DNA of 64,000 bases from Paraburkholderia tropica. GTDB lineage: Bacteria; Pseudomonadota; Gammaproteobacteria; Burkholderiales; Burkholderiaceae. Positions 47,405 to 59,254 of the stretch are shown here, one piece after another (positions within the stretch are counted from its first letter, which is position 1; every line of letters starts with the position of its first letter). The notes under the pieces are model-generated. The model had not been told where the DNA came from and made no database searches. It saw only the letters and a list, made by a program, of their open reading frames with translations. The stretch is from the NCBI RefSeq assembly GCF_914484835.1, contig NZ_CAJZAR010000041.1, forward strand, positions 62,182 through 126,181. Reading direction: 5' to 3'. The translations under genes and the position numbers were made by a program.

Positions 47405-47796
47405 TCGTGCTCGACACGCATGCGCTCGTCTGGTGGGCCAGCGCGGACAAGGCACTGAGCCGCAAGGCCCACACCGCGATTCAACGCGAGTTGAACGGCG
47501 GGCAGATCGTGATTTCGGCCATCTCCGCCTGGGAGATCGCCATGCTGGTGCAGCGCGAGAAACTCGTGCTGACCATGGATGTGGACACGTGGCTCGCGAC
47601 CGTGTCGCAAATCGAAGCGGTGCGCTTCCTGGCCATCGACGTGGAGATCGGCCTGAAATCGGTCGATTTACCGGGCGATTTCCACAAGGATCCGGCCGAT
47701 CGCATGATCGTCGCCACGGCGCGCAGGCTGGCCGCGCCGCTCGTCACGCGCGACGAGAAGATCCGCGCCTATCCGCACGTCAAGACGATCTGGTAA
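47401..47796 (+). CDS. PIN-domain toxin (VapC-like)
   Basis: 131-residue PIN-fold ribonuclease. Conserved acidic residues of the metal site are visible: D5 in MIVLDTHALVW, E45 in ISAWEIAML, D97/D100 in HKDPADRMIVATA and D118 in VTRDEK. GTG start within the antitoxin stop. PIN toxins of this group cut tRNA or rRNA; the target here is unknown. Codon use and GC look like the neighbours, so any transfer is not recent. Faces the AI-2E transporter 25 bases away. Confidence 0.9.
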   Translation: MIVLDTHALVWWASADKALSRKAHTAIQRELNGGQIVISAISAWEIAMLVQREKLVLTMDVDTWLATVSQIEAVRFLAIDVEIGLKSVDLPGDFHKDPADRMIVATARRLAAPLVTRDEKIRAYPHVKTIW

Positions 47797-47820
47797 GCGC
47801 GCGAGCCCCAAACCCGCCGC

Positions 47821-48930
47821 TCAAACCAGCCGCAGATAAATCAGCTCGCGCTTGATATACGCGTAAAAAATCGGCGCCGCGATCACGCCCTGGATGCCGA
47901 ACGCGGCTTCCATCACGAGCATCGCCACGAGCAGTTCCCACGTGCGCGCCTCGATCTGGCCGCCCACGATGCGCGCGTTCAGGAAGTATTCGAGCTTGTG
48001 GATCACGATCAGGAACACAAGCGCCGTGACCGCCGCGGGCAGGCTCACGGTGAGCGCGATGGCGACGATCAGCGTGTTCGAGATCAGGTTGCCGATCACC
48101 GGCAGCAGGCCCACCACGAACGTCACCACGACGAGCATCTTGGCGAGCGGCAGCGGCGCGTGGAAAACCGGCAGCACGAGCAGCAGGAACAGGCCCGTGA
48201 ACACCGTGTTGATCGCCGAGATCTTCACCTGCGCGAACACGATGCGGCGGAACGCGTCGGCGAAACGCGAGACGCGCGCGACGAACGCCGTCGAAAGCGG
48301 CAGCCGCGTGGCGTTCTTCTGCGCGCCGATCGCGATGATCGCGCCGATGATCATGCCGATCACGATATGCCCGAAGATGCGCGCCGCGTTCTTGCCGCCC
48401 TGGCCGAGCTGCGTGGCGTGCTCGTGCATCAGCGCGAGCGCCTTGAGCTTCATCTGGGCGACGTCCACGGGCAGATAGGCCGCGATGGATTCGGGGATGC
48501 GGCTGCGCGCCTGGTCGACGAAAGTCATCATCTGCGCCATGACTTTCTGGACGCTCGGCACATCGTTTTCGAACTGCTCGATCACGCCCACCGTGAGGCC
48601 GGTGAGCACGCCCACGATCACGATGGAGACCAGCACCACCGAGAGCCAGCGCGCGCGGCTGCTCGACATGCGCCGCTCGATGAGCGGCGAAATCGTATGG
48701 ACGAGCTGATACACGAGCATGCCGGCGAGCAGCGCCCCGAGCAGGTTCAGGTGCAGCACCGCGAACATGCCGAGGAGCGCGGCCAGATAGCTGCCGATCT
48801 CCACGGCCGAGAGTTTCGGCAGGCTCATGTCGCTCGTGAGCCTGACCGGCCGCGGCCGCAGATCGCGCACCTGCTGCTGCTTCTCGCCGGACGAGCCGGT
48901 CGCGTCGGTCGCTTCGTTGCGCTTGGCCAT
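47821..48930 (-). CDS. AI-2E (UPF0118)-family transporter
   Basis: 369 residues with an N-terminal basic region, seven or eight predicted transmembrane helices and the family's extended loop between helices 3 and 4. Signature-like segments: VVTFVVGLLPVIGNLISNTLIV and GGQIEARTWELLVAMLVME. Members include TqsA (AI-2 export) and Na+/H+ antiporters, so the substrate is open. Adjacent to uvrA only by position. Confidence 0.85.
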   Translation of the reverse strand: MAKRNEATDATGSSGEKQQQVRDLRPRPVRLTSDMSLPKLSAVEIGSYLAALLGMFAVLHLNLLGALLAGMLVYQLVHTISPLIERRMSSSRARWLSVVLVSIVIVGVLTGLTVGVIEQFENDVPSVQKVMAQMMTFVDQARSRIPESIAAYLPVDVAQMKLKALALMHEHATQLGQGGKNAARIFGHIVIGMIIGAIIAIGAQKNATRLPLSTAFVARVSRFADAFRRIVFAQVKISAINTVFTGLFLLLVLPVFHAPLPLAKMLVVVTFVVGLLPVIGNLISNTLIVAIALTVSLPAAVTALVFLIVIHKLEYFLNARIVGGQIEARTWELLVAMLVMEAAFGIQGVIAAPIFYAYIKRELIYLRLV

Positions 48931-49037
48931 ATTGTTTCTTTTCCGTCTCCAGACCTCGGGAGCGCACGCGCTCCCAACCCGTTGTTACCGCAGCTATCGT
49001 GAGCGCCTGTTCTGGCGCTGCCTTTTTTATCGACCGC

Positions 49038-51938
<2,901 letters not shown>

Positions 51939-52228
51939 GAACCTGCGGGAGAAAGGGAGGCTAAACCTGCTACTATAACGACTTTTCCAGACCGCCGTTA
52001 CGGCTTGCCGACGGTCTTTGAAAGGACCTTGAAGCGTCCGCGCGAAGACTCTGCAAGCGAACCGACAGCTCTTGCTGGCGACCCCGGGCACGCGCTCCGC
52101 GGTCGCGGTACGTGCCGAATGCGCGCCCACTGAGTTCCCGCCGAGCGCCCACGCGGCGCTCGCATGGCCGGCGGGCAGCGGCGGCCAATCAGGCGGCCAG
52201 TCACGGCGGCCAATCACAACACGCTCCG

Positions 52229-53428
52229 ATGTCCTCCAACTCACCCGCTACCTCTTCACGCATGAGCGCGCCCGAGCTGCGCGCGACCGTGTCGCTCGCC
52301 GCGATCTTCGCGCTGCGCATGCTGGGCCTCTTCATGATCATGCCGGTGTTTTCGGTTTACGCGAAAACGATTCCCGGCGGCGACAACGTGCTGCTCGTCG
52401 GCATCGCGCTGGGCGCGTACGGCGTCACGCAGTCGCTCCTGTACATTTTCTACGGCTGGGTCTCCGACCGCATCGGCCGCAAGCCGGTGATCGCCGCCGG
52501 CCTCGTGATCTTCGCGATCGGCAGCTTCGTGGCCGCGGGCGCGCACGACATGACGTGGATTATCGTCGGGCGCGTGATTCAGGGCATGGGCGCGGTGTCG
52601 TCGGCCGTGCTGGCCTTCATCGCCGACCTCACGAGCGAGCAGAACCGCACCAAGGCGATGGCGATGGTGGGTGGCTCGATCGGTATTTCGTTCGCGGTGG
52701 CGATCGTCGGCGCGCCCATCGTGGTGCACTGGCTCGGCATGAGCGGCCTGTTCACGCTGGTCGGCGTGTTCTCGATCATCGCGGTGGGCGTGGTGCTCTG
52801 GATCGTGCCCGACGCGCCCAAGCCCGTGCACGTGCGCGCGCCGTTCTCCGAAGTCCTGCACAACGTCGAACTGCTGCGCCTGAATTTCGGCGTGCTGGTG
52901 CTGCACGCCACACAAACCGCGCTGTTCCTCGTGGTGCCGCGCCTGCTCGTCGATGCGGGCTTGCCGGTCGCCTCGCACTGGATGATTTATCTGCCCGTGA
53001 TGGGCCTCTCGTTCGTGCTGATGGTGCCGGCCATCATCGCGGCGGAGAAGAAGGGCAAGATGAAGGCCGTGGTGGTCTCGGCCATTGGGCTTATTCTGAT
53101 CGGCCAGCTTCTGCTCGGCTCGCTTGCGCATACCATAGCAATCGTGGCCGCCGTGCTGTTCGTGTACTTCCTCGGCTTCAACATTCTGGAGGCCTCGCAG
53201 CCTTCGCTGGTGTCGAAACTCGCGCCGGGCACCCGCAAGGGCGCGGCCACGGGCGTCTATAACACCACGCAGTCGATCGGGCTCGCGCTCGGCGGCGTGG
53301 TGGGCGGCTGGCTGCTCAAGCACGACGGCGCGAGCACCGTTTTCTATACGTGCTCAGGCCTCGTGTTCTGCTGGCTTATAATCGCGGCCAACATGAAGGC
53401 GCCGCCCAAACGCGCTGAGCGCGCGTGA
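52229..53428 (+). CDS. MFS transporter (drug-efflux type)
   Basis: 399 residues with 12 predicted transmembrane helices. The loop-2 motif is [16 protein letters not shown] and the proline-free motif [21 protein letters not shown] follows. Resembles YajR-like efflux proteins but lacks their long C-terminal domain. The substrate is unknown. Start placed at 52229 near the first helix; longer in-frame starts back to 52112 exist. Followed by ssb at 54 bases, a conserved pairing uvrA-MFS-ssb in Burkholderiales. Confidence 0.88.
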   Translation: MSSNSPATSSRMSAPELRATVSLAAIFALRMLGLFMIMPVFSVYAKTIPGGDNVLLVGIALGAYGVTQSLLYIFYGWVSDRIGRKPVIAAGLVIFAIGSFVAAGAHDMTWIIVGRVIQGMGAVSSAVLAFIADLTSEQNRTKAMAMVGGSIGISFAVAIVGAPIVVHWLGMSGLFTLVGVFSIIAVGVVLWIVPDAPKPVHVRAPFSEVLHNVELLRLNFGVLVLHATQTALFLVVPRLLVDAGLPVASHWMIYLPVMGLSFVLMVPAIIAAEKKGKMKAVVVSAIGLILIGQLLLGSLAHTIAIVAAVLFVYFLGFNILEASQPSLVSKLAPGTRKGAATGVYNTTQSIGLALGGVVGGWLLKHDGASTVFYTCSGLVFCWLIIAANMKAPPKRAERA

Positions 53429-53482
53429 GCGTGCGTTTGAACGCGCTTCGGCGCGCCTGATCGGAATCAACTGGAGAAATAC

Positions 53483-54022
53483 ATGGCATCCGTGAACAAG
53501 GTGATCCTCGTCGGCAACCTCGGCGCCGAGCCGGAAGTGCGCTATCTGCCGAGCGGTGACGCCGTGGCGAACATCCGCCTCGCGACCACCGACCGCTACA
53601 AGGACAAGGCGTCCGGCGAGTTCAAGGAATTGACCGAATGGCACCGCGTGGCGTTCTTCGGCCGTCTGGCCGAGATCGTCTCGGAGTACCTGAAGAAGGG
53701 CTCGTCGGTGTATATCGAGGGCCGCATCCGCACCCGCAAGTGGCAGGCGCAGGACGGCACCGACCGTTATTCGACGGAAATCGTCGCCGACCAGATGCAG
53801 ATGCTGGGCGGCCGCAGCGGCGGCGCGTCGGCAGGCAGCGACATGGGCGACGACGGCGGCTACAGCCGTGACAGCGCACCGCGCGGCGGTGGCCGTGCTT
53901 CGGGCGGCGGCGGCGGTGGCGCACCGCGTTCGAGCGGTGGCGGTGCGGGCGGCGGCGGTGGCCGTTCGAACGCGCCGGCTGGCGGCGGTTTCGACGAAAT
54001 GGACGACGATATTCCGTTCTGA
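53483..54022 (+). CDS. ssb: single-stranded DNA-binding protein
   Basis: 179 residues. OB fold at about 1-110 ([21 protein letters not shown], split as [12 protein letters not shown] and [30 protein letters not shown]), a glycine/serine-rich linker, and the acidic tip DEMDDDIPF that recruits repair and replication partners. GGAG is 7 bases before the ATG. Ends in a strong terminator. Confidence 0.97.
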   Translation: MASVNKVILVGNLGAEPEVRYLPSGDAVANIRLATTDRYKDKASGEFKELTEWHRVAFFGRLAEIVSEYLKKGSSVYIEGRIRTRKWQAQDGTDRYSTEIVADQMQMLGGRSGGASAGSDMGDDGGYSRDSAPRGGGRASGGGGGGAPRSSGGGAGGGGGRSNAPAGGGFDEMDDDIPF

Positions 54023-54077
54023 TTCGGTTCGAATCTCGTTCGCTTCCCGCTCGATACTTTCGAGCGCGAGTACGACG

Positions 54078-54112
54078 AAAAGCCCGCGACCTTTTGGGTC
54101 GCGGGCTTTTTT
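54078..54112 (+). terminator. rho-independent terminator after ssb
   Basis: AGCCCGCGACC with GGTCGCGGGCT (11 bp), loop TTTTG, flanked by AAAA on the left and six T on the right. Confidence 0.93.
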
Positions 54113-54250
54113 CATGGCGAGAGCGGTGTGGATGGTGCGGGTGCACCAGCACCGCCCGTTTTCGAACTGATCCGATGTCAGCGCGCGAATGCGCGGCCTA
54201 CTCTGATTCCTGTTTGCAGCACGTCGCTGCGTCCTGTTTCGGAGTCCGCC

Positions 54251-54373
54251 ATGAGCCCTGTTCAACTCGTCGACCTTAGCCGTCTGAGCGCCGTTCCCAC
54301 GGCGCACGCGCCGGCTCGCACGCCCGCGATCAGCTTCGCGATCGCGTTCGTGCTGCGCATCCTGCGCAAGTAA
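54251..54373 (+). CDS. possible 40-residue small protein
   Basis: ATG at 54251 with GGAG 8 bases upstream opens a 40-codon frame ending at a TAA. The C-terminal 15 residues ([14 protein letters not shown]) form a hydrophobic or amphipathic helix with a basic end, the profile of a small membrane-associated peptide. No family is recognised. It lies between the ssb terminator and the hcp regulatory region. Ribosome site and composition favour translation; conservation is untested. Confidence 0.35.
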   Translation: MSPVQLVDLSRLSAVPTAHAPARTPAISFAIAFVLRILRK

Positions 54374-54504
54374 AAGACCGCGCTCGCGGCGGCGCGGGTC
54401 GTGCCGCCGCGAAGCCTCACGCCGACACCACACCCAACCTCACACCGCGCCCCTGCGGCGATTGCGCCCACGTCGACGCGGCCTGCATTGCCGCGCTCCT
54501 TCCT

Positions 54505-54518
54505 TTGATTTGCATCAC
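54505..54518 (+). promoter_or_regulatory. FNR/ANR/DNR-type box upstream of hcp
   Basis: TTGAT-TTGC-ATCAC agrees with TTGAT-N4-ATCAA at 9 of 10 positions. Its centre is about 41 bases before the left edge of the NsrR-type palindrome, the spacing expected for a class II activator site if transcription starts within that palindrome. The rest of the 314-base gap before hcp holds a T-less GC hairpin (54387-54411) and no gene. Confidence 0.65.
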
Positions 54519-54550
54519 GGCAAACCGGCCGCACCCAGGCGACGATAAAA

Positions 54551-54573
54551 AAGATGCATCAATTTTGCATCTT
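54551..54573. promoter_or_regulatory. NsrR operator of hcp
   Basis: A 23-bp palindrome AAGATGCA-N7-TGCATCTT with perfect 8-bp arms and an AT-rich centre, matching the published NsrR consensus of AAGATGCATTT-type arms. It lies about 115 bases before the hcp start and where the FNR-activated transcript should begin. Binding of NsrR would repress hcp until nitric oxide is present. nsrR itself is not in this window. Confidence 0.85.
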
Positions 54574-54687
54574 ACAAATCGTCGATGCGGCGCGGCTTGC
54601 CGCCATCGGACGACGCCGCGCTCCGACAGCCGATCCACGATCGCCTGCCGAGTGGCGCGAGCCTTCCCCACAAGCAAGGAGAGCAGC

Positions 54688-56355
54688 GTGTTTTGCTACC
54701 AATGTGAACAGACCGACCGCACCCACGGCGCGCCCGGATGCGCCTCGGCGAAGGGCAACTGCGGCAAGGACGCCACGACCGCCGATCTGCAGGATCTGCT
54801 GATCCACGCGGTCAAGGGCATCGCGCAGTACAACGCACTCGCGCGCGGTCTCGGCAGCCCCGACCGCGAAGCCGACCGCTTCATCCTCTACGCGATGTTC
54901 ACCACGCTCACCAACGTGAACTTCAACGCGGGCCGCTTCGTCGCGATGCTGCGCGAAGCCGCGCAACATCGCGACTGCGTGAAGACGGCCTACGAAACGA
55001 TGGCGTTCGCGCAGGGCGTCGCGCTGCAGCAGCCCGACGGTCCCGCGCGCTGGCAGCCGGGCGAGGATCTGCCGCAACTGCTCGCGCAGGCCGCAAAAGT
55101 GGGCGTCGACGCGGGCCTCGACACCGTCGGCGCCGACATCGTCGGGCTGCGCGCGCTGGTGCTCTACGGCCTCAAGGGCGTGTGCGCCTACGCGCATCAC
55201 GCGCGCGTGCTCGGCTACGAAAGCGAGGAAGTCTACGCAGGCGTGGCGTCGGCGCTCGCGTTCCTCGCGCGCGATCCCATGCAGGTCGACGAACTGCTCG
55301 AACAGGCGCTCGCGCTCGGCACGCTGAACCTCAAGGTGATGGAGCTGCTCGACGCCGCGAACACGGGCCGTTTCGGCCATCAGCAGCCCACGGCGGTGCG
55401 CATGACGCCGGTCGCGGGCAAGGCGATTCTCGTTTCCGGTCACGATCTCGGCGACCTCGAAGCGCTGCTGCAAGCGACCGAAGGCGCGGGCGTACAGATT
55501 TACACGCACGGCGAGATGCTGCCCGCGCACGCCTATCCGAAGCTCAAGGCGTATGCGCATCTCGCGGGCAACTACGGCGGCGCGTGGCAGGACCAGCAGG
55601 CCGACTTCGCGAATTTCCCCGGCCCCATCCTGATGACCTCGAACTGCCTGATCGAGCCGCTGCCGCAATATCGTCAGCGTATCTTCACGACCGGGCCGGT
55701 CGGCTGGACGGGCGTGCGGCATCTGGAGCATCACACGTTCGCGCCGCTCGTGCAGGCCGCGCTCGCGCTGCCGGGCTTCCGCGAGACCGCGCCCGAGGAA
55801 ACCGTGACGATCGGCTTCGCGCGCCACACCGTGCTCGGCGTCGCCGACAAGGTGATCGACGCCGTGAAGGCCGGCCAGATCCGCCACTTCTTCCTGATCG
55901 GCGGCTGCGACGGCGCTGCGCCCGGCCGCAACTACTACACCGAGTTCGCGCAGGCCGCGCCCGACGACACCGTCGTCATGACGCTCGGCTGCAACAAGTA
56001 CCGCTTCAATCGCCACGCGTTCGGTGACATCGGCGGCATTCCGCGTCTGCTCGATCTCGGCCAGTGCAACGACAGCTATTCGGCGATCCAGATCGCGGTC
56101 GCGCTCGCGGAGGCGTTCGAGTGCGGCGTCAACGACCTGCCGCTGTCGCTGGTGATTTCGTGGTTCGAACAGAAGGCCGCCGCCGTGCTGCTGACGCTGC
56201 TCGCGCTCGGCATCCGCAACATCCGTCTCGGACCGACGCTGCCCGCGTTCCTCACGCCGGGCGTGCTCCAGCTTCTCATCGAGCAGTTCGGCATTCAGCC
56301 GATCGGCGATGCGCACGCCGACCTCGCCGCCGCGCTCGCGCGCAAGGCTGCGTGA
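54688..56355 (+). CDS. hcp: hydroxylamine reductase / hybrid-cluster protein
   Basis: 555 residues. N-terminal cysteines C-x2-C-x11-C-x6-C (CYQCEQT ... [10 protein letters not shown]) hold the cubane cluster; the hybrid Fe-S-O cluster ligands lie in the C-terminal half (e.g. [28 protein letters not shown] and [10 protein letters not shown]). Hcp reduces nitric oxide and hydroxylamine and, in E. coli, starts S-nitrosylation signalling. GTG start with AAGGAG 6 bases upstream. Upstream FNR and NsrR sites fit induction by NO at low oxygen. Partner reductase follows 20 bases on. Confidence 0.96.
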   Translation: MFCYQCEQTDRTHGAPGCASAKGNCGKDATTADLQDLLIHAVKGIAQYNALARGLGSPDREADRFILYAMFTTLTNVNFNAGRFVAMLREAAQHRDCVKTAYETMAFAQGVALQQPDGPARWQPGEDLPQLLAQAAKVGVDAGLDTVGADIVGLRALVLYGLKGVCAYAHHARVLGYESEEVYAGVASALAFLARDPMQVDELLEQALALGTLNLKVMELLDAANTGRFGHQQPTAVRMTPVAGKAILVSGHDLGDLEALLQATEGAGVQIYTHGEMLPAHAYPKLKAYAHLAGNYGGAWQDQQADFANFPGPILMTSNCLIEPLPQYRQRIFTTGPVGWTGVRHLEHHTFAPLVQAALALPGFRETAPEETVTIGFARHTVLGVADKVIDAVKAGQIRHFFLIGGCDGAAPGRNYYTEFAQAAPDDTVVMTLGCNKYRFNRHAFGDIGGIPRLLDLGQCNDSYSAIQIAVALAEAFECGVNDLPLSLVISWFEQKAAAVLLTLLALGIRNIRLGPTLPAFLTPGVLQLLIEQFGIQPIGDAHADLAAALARKAA

Positions 56356-56375
56356 CACGGAGCACGGGCAAGCCG

Positions 56376-57428
56376 ATGAACCATCGAATCGAGATTCTCA
56401 CGCGTGACGGCGCGGCGTTCGCGTTCGAATGCGAACCGCAGCAGGACGTGCTGGCGGCGGCCGCGGCGGCGCAGTTGACGCTGCCGTCGCAGTGCAAGCG
56501 CGGCAGTTGCGGCGCGTGCCACGCGAGCGTCGCCGAGGGCGATTACACGCTGGGCGAGCACGCCGCCGAGGCGCTGCCCGCCGACGATCCGCGTGCGGTG
56601 CTGCTGTGCCGCACGACGCCGCGCAGCGATCTGCGCATCGTCGCGCCGTACGAAAGCACGAAGGTGCTGCGTCAGCCGGTGGCGGTGAGGCGCGCGCGCA
56701 TCGCGTCGCTGGAGACGATCGCCGACGACACGCGCCGCCTCGCACTGCAACTCGATCCCGACGATATCAACGGCAGCGCCGCCGAGTTCGAAGCGGGCCA
56801 GTTCGTCGAACTCGCGCTGCCACGGGGCGAAGGCGAGGGCGCGGGCGAGGACAGCGGTGAAGTGCGTCGTCCGTTCTCGCTCGCCAACACGAGCAACTGG
56901 GATGGCCAACTGGAGTTGCTGATCCGCCTGCGGCCCGGCGGCGCGTTTTCCGGCTGGCTGCGCGAACGCGCGCGCGTGGGCGACGCGCTGACCGTGCACG
57001 GCCCGCAAGGCGGTTTCGGCCTGTTCGCCGACAGCCTGCGGCCGCGCTGGTTCGTGGCGGGCGGCACCGGCCTCGCGCCTGTGCTCTCGATGCTGCGCCG
57101 CATGGCCGAGTACCAGGAGATGAACGAGGCGCGCTTGTTTTTCGGCGTGAACCGCGTCAGCGAGCTGTTCATGGTCGACGAACTCGCGCGCTTGCAAACG
57201 GAGTTGCCGCAGTTGAGCGTCGAATGCTGCGTGCGCGACGCCGACGACGCCTGGCGCGGCTTTCACGGCACGCCGGTCGAGGCGCTGGAAGGCGCGCTGG
57301 CGTTGACGAACGCCTCGCCTGATCTCTACGTGTGCGGCCCGCCCGCGATGGTGAGCGCGGCGCAGGCGGTCGCCGTGGCGGCGCGCGTGCCGCCGTCGCA
57401 ATTCGCCAGCGAGCGCTTCGCTGTCTGA
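56376..57428 (+). CDS. Hcr-like NADH oxidoreductase with N-terminal 2Fe-2S domain
   Basis: 350 residues. N-terminal plant-type ferredoxin domain with C40, C45, C48 (CKRGSCGAC) and C78 (LLC), then an FAD-binding barrel with RRPFSLAN (RxYS-type) and an NAD domain with VAGGTGLAPVLSMLRRM and YVCGPPAMV. It should feed electrons from NADH to Hcp. In E. coli Hcr the 2Fe-2S domain is C-terminal; here the order is that of methane/phenol-hydroxylase reductases. Co-transcribed with hcp; a terminator follows. Confidence 0.9.
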   Translation: MNHRIEILTRDGAAFAFECEPQQDVLAAAAAAQLTLPSQCKRGSCGACHASVAEGDYTLGEHAAEALPADDPRAVLLCRTTPRSDLRIVAPYESTKVLRQPVAVRRARIASLETIADDTRRLALQLDPDDINGSAAEFEAGQFVELALPRGEGEGAGEDSGEVRRPFSLANTSNWDGQLELLIRLRPGGAFSGWLRERARVGDALTVHGPQGGFGLFADSLRPRWFVAGGTGLAPVLSMLRRMAEYQEMNEARLFFGVNRVSELFMVDELARLQTELPQLSVECCVRDADDAWRGFHGTPVEALEGALALTNASPDLYVCGPPAMVSAAQAVAVAARVPPSQFASERFAV

Positions 57429-57453
57429 GCCGACGCCTCGCGTTGTTCCTGCG

Positions 57454-57478
57454 AACTCGCCTTCGGGCGAGTTTTTTT
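57454..57478 (+). terminator. rho-independent terminator of the hcp operon
   Basis: AACTCGCC, loop TTCG, GGCGAGTT followed by five more T residues. Confidence 0.93.
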
Positions 57479-57505
57479 ATGCGCGCGCGCACGCCGATGC
57501 CGGAA

Positions 57506-57537
57506 TTGACATTTTGTCGTAAATCGTCAAAATGTCA
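57506..57537 (+). promoter_or_regulatory. promoter fully covered by a 10-bp inverted repeat
   Basis: TGACATTTTG (57507-57516) and CAAAATGTCA (57528-57537) are perfect inverted repeats with an 11-base spacer. The left arm includes most of a perfect -35 (TTGACA, 57506-57511) and the right arm a -10-like CAAAAT (57528-57533) 16 bases on. Expected transcript start is 57540-57541, at the ATG of the next gene, implying a leaderless mRNA. Autorepression by the gene product is the simplest reading. Confidence 0.7.
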
Positions 57538-57540
57538 TGC

Positions 57541-58221
57541 ATGGCGAAGCTCAACACTCCCACTCCGCGATCCGACCGCAGCGTCAGCGCGCGCGAAAAC
57601 GCGCTGCTGCTGCGCGAAGGCCGCAAGATCGTCGAGGCGCTCGGCCAGACGCTCGCGCCGCTCGTCGAGGTCGTGCTGCACGATCTGACCGCGCCCGAGC
57701 AGTCGGTCGTCGCGATTTCGAACAATTTGTCCGGCCGTCAGGTCGGCGACGCGGCCACCGAAATGGGCCTCGCGCGCCTGAGCGATCCCGGTTTCCCCGA
57801 AGTCGTCGCCAATTATCCGAACCGCTTTCCCGATGGCCGGCCCGTCAAGAGCACGTCGATCGGGCTGAAGAACAGCGCGGGCGAGTACGTCGCGGCCGTC
57901 TGCCTGAACATGGACGTCTCGCTGCTCGGCGCGGTCACGGCGGGCCTCGGCCAGCTGATGCAGACGGGCGCCGCCGCGCCGCTGCCAGAATCGCTCGCGC
58001 CGCGCGCGGGCGACGGCGTGCGCGCCGCGCTCGAACGCTACGCGGCCGCGCGCAACACCACGCCCATCGGCATGACGCTCGCGCAACGCCGCGACGCCGT
58101 GCGCGAACTCGCCGAAAGCGGCCATCTGAACCTGCGCCACGCGTTGGCCGAAGTGGCGCGCACGCTCGGCGTGGCGCGCTCCACCGTCTACACCTACTTG
58201 CCCAGCGAGCACCGATCATGA
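57541..58221 (+). CDS. YheO/DauR-family transcriptional regulator
   Basis: 226 residues. The N-terminal YheO PAS-like sensor domain has IVEALGQTLAPLVEVVLHDL and SIGLKNSAGEYVAAVCLNMD; the C-terminal helix-turn-helix is LRHALAEVARTLGVARSTVYTYL. Relatives include DauR, the repressor of D-arginine catabolism. The start is 57541 rather than 57532 because the promoter places the transcript start there and no Shine-Dalgarno exists for either. Its stop overlaps the ammonia-lyase start by four bases; it probably controls that operon in response to the lyase substrate. Confidence 0.87.
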   Translation: MAKLNTPTPRSDRSVSARENALLLREGRKIVEALGQTLAPLVEVVLHDLTAPEQSVVAISNNLSGRQVGDAATEMGLARLSDPGFPEVVANYPNRFPDGRPVKSTSIGLKNSAGEYVAAVCLNMDVSLLGAVTAGLGQLMQTGAAAPLPESLAPRAGDGVRAALERYAAARNTTPIGMTLAQRRDAVRELAESGHLNLRHALAEVARTLGVARSTVYTYLPSEHRS

Positions 58222-59189
58222 GCACTCTGCCGATCACCTTCGACGACGTCGTCGCCGCCCACGAACGCATTCGCGGCGTCGCGCACCGTACGCCCGTGCT
58301 GACTTCGCGCACCGCGAACGAACTCGCGGGCGCGGAACTGTTCTTCAAGTGCGAGAACTTCCAGCGCATGGGCGCGTTCAAGTTTCGCGGCGCGTACAAC
58401 GCCATCGCGCAGTTCACGCCGGAGCAGAAGAAGGGCGGCGTGATCACGTTCTCGTCGGGCAATCACGCGCAGGCCATCGCGCTCTCGGCGCAACTGCTCG
58501 GCGTGAAGGCCGTGATCGTGATGCCGCAGGACGCGCCCGCCGTGAAGGTCGCGGCCACGCGCGGCTACGGCGGCGAAGTGGTGTTCTACGACCGCTACAC
58601 CGAGGACCGCGAAGCGCTCGGTCAGCGTCTCGCCGCGGAGCGCGGCCTCACGCTGATTCCGCCTTACGATCATCCGCACGTGATGGCCGGGCAGGGCACG
58701 GCGGCGAAGGAACTGTTCGAGGACGCGGGCGGTTTCGACGTGCTGCTGACGCCGCTCGGCGGCGGCGGCCTGCTCTCGGGCTGCGCGACGGCGGCGCATG
58801 CGCTCGCGCCCGATTGCACGGTGATCGGCGTGGAGCCGGAAGCGGGCAACGACGGCCAGCGCAGCCTGCAAGGCGGCGCGATCGTCCATATCGACACGCC
58901 CAAGACCATCGCCGACGGCGCGCAGACGCAGCATCTGGGCAACTACACGTTCGCGGTGATCCGCGAGCGCGTGCGCGAGATCGTGACGGTCAGCGACGCG
59001 GAACTCGTCGAGACGATGAAGTTCTTCGCGAGCCGCATGAAGATCTACGTCGAGCCGACCGGCTGCCTCGCGGCGGCGGCGGTCCTGCAACGCAAGGTGG
59101 ACGTGCAGGGCAAACGCGTGGGCATCGTCATCTCGGGCGGCAACGTCGATCTGCTGCGTTTTGCCGAGCTGGTGAGCGCGCAGCCCTGA
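58218..59189 (+). CDS. PLP-dependent threonine/serine dehydratase-like ammonia-lyase
   Basis: 323 residues, fold-type II PLP enzyme without the ACT regulatory domain of IlvA. PLP lysine in FKFRGAYNA, SSGNHAQAIALSAQLLG, glycine loop LGGGGLLSG and a cysteine-rich C-terminal region (EPTGCLAAAA). Length and the missing regulatory domain fit threo-3-hydroxy-L-aspartate ammonia-lyase or a catabolic serine/threonine dehydratase. Coupling to a YheO-type regulator favours the hydroxyaspartate role, but the substrate is inference. Confidence 0.85.
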   Translation: MSTLPITFDDVVAAHERIRGVAHRTPVLTSRTANELAGAELFFKCENFQRMGAFKFRGAYNAIAQFTPEQKKGGVITFSSGNHAQAIALSAQLLGVKAVIVMPQDAPAVKVAATRGYGGEVVFYDRYTEDREALGQRLAAERGLTLIPPYDHPHVMAGQGTAAKELFEDAGGFDVLLTPLGGGGLLSGCATAAHALAPDCTVIGVEPEAGNDGQRSLQGGAIVHIDTPKTIADGAQTQHLGNYTFAVIRERVREIVTVSDAELVETMKFFASRMKIYVEPTGCLAAAAVLQRKVDVQGKRVGIVISGGNVDLLRFAELVSAQP

Positions 59190-59254
59190 GCGGCGCGTAA
59201 CGCGATCCGCATTTAATCAGGATCGCGAATCAATAATGCGGCGCATGCGAGGTG

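Noticed and set aside
51939..52228. LexA/SOS box between uvrA and the MFS gene
   Set aside because: No CTGT-N8-ACAG palindrome was found by eye; nearest words match only one arm.
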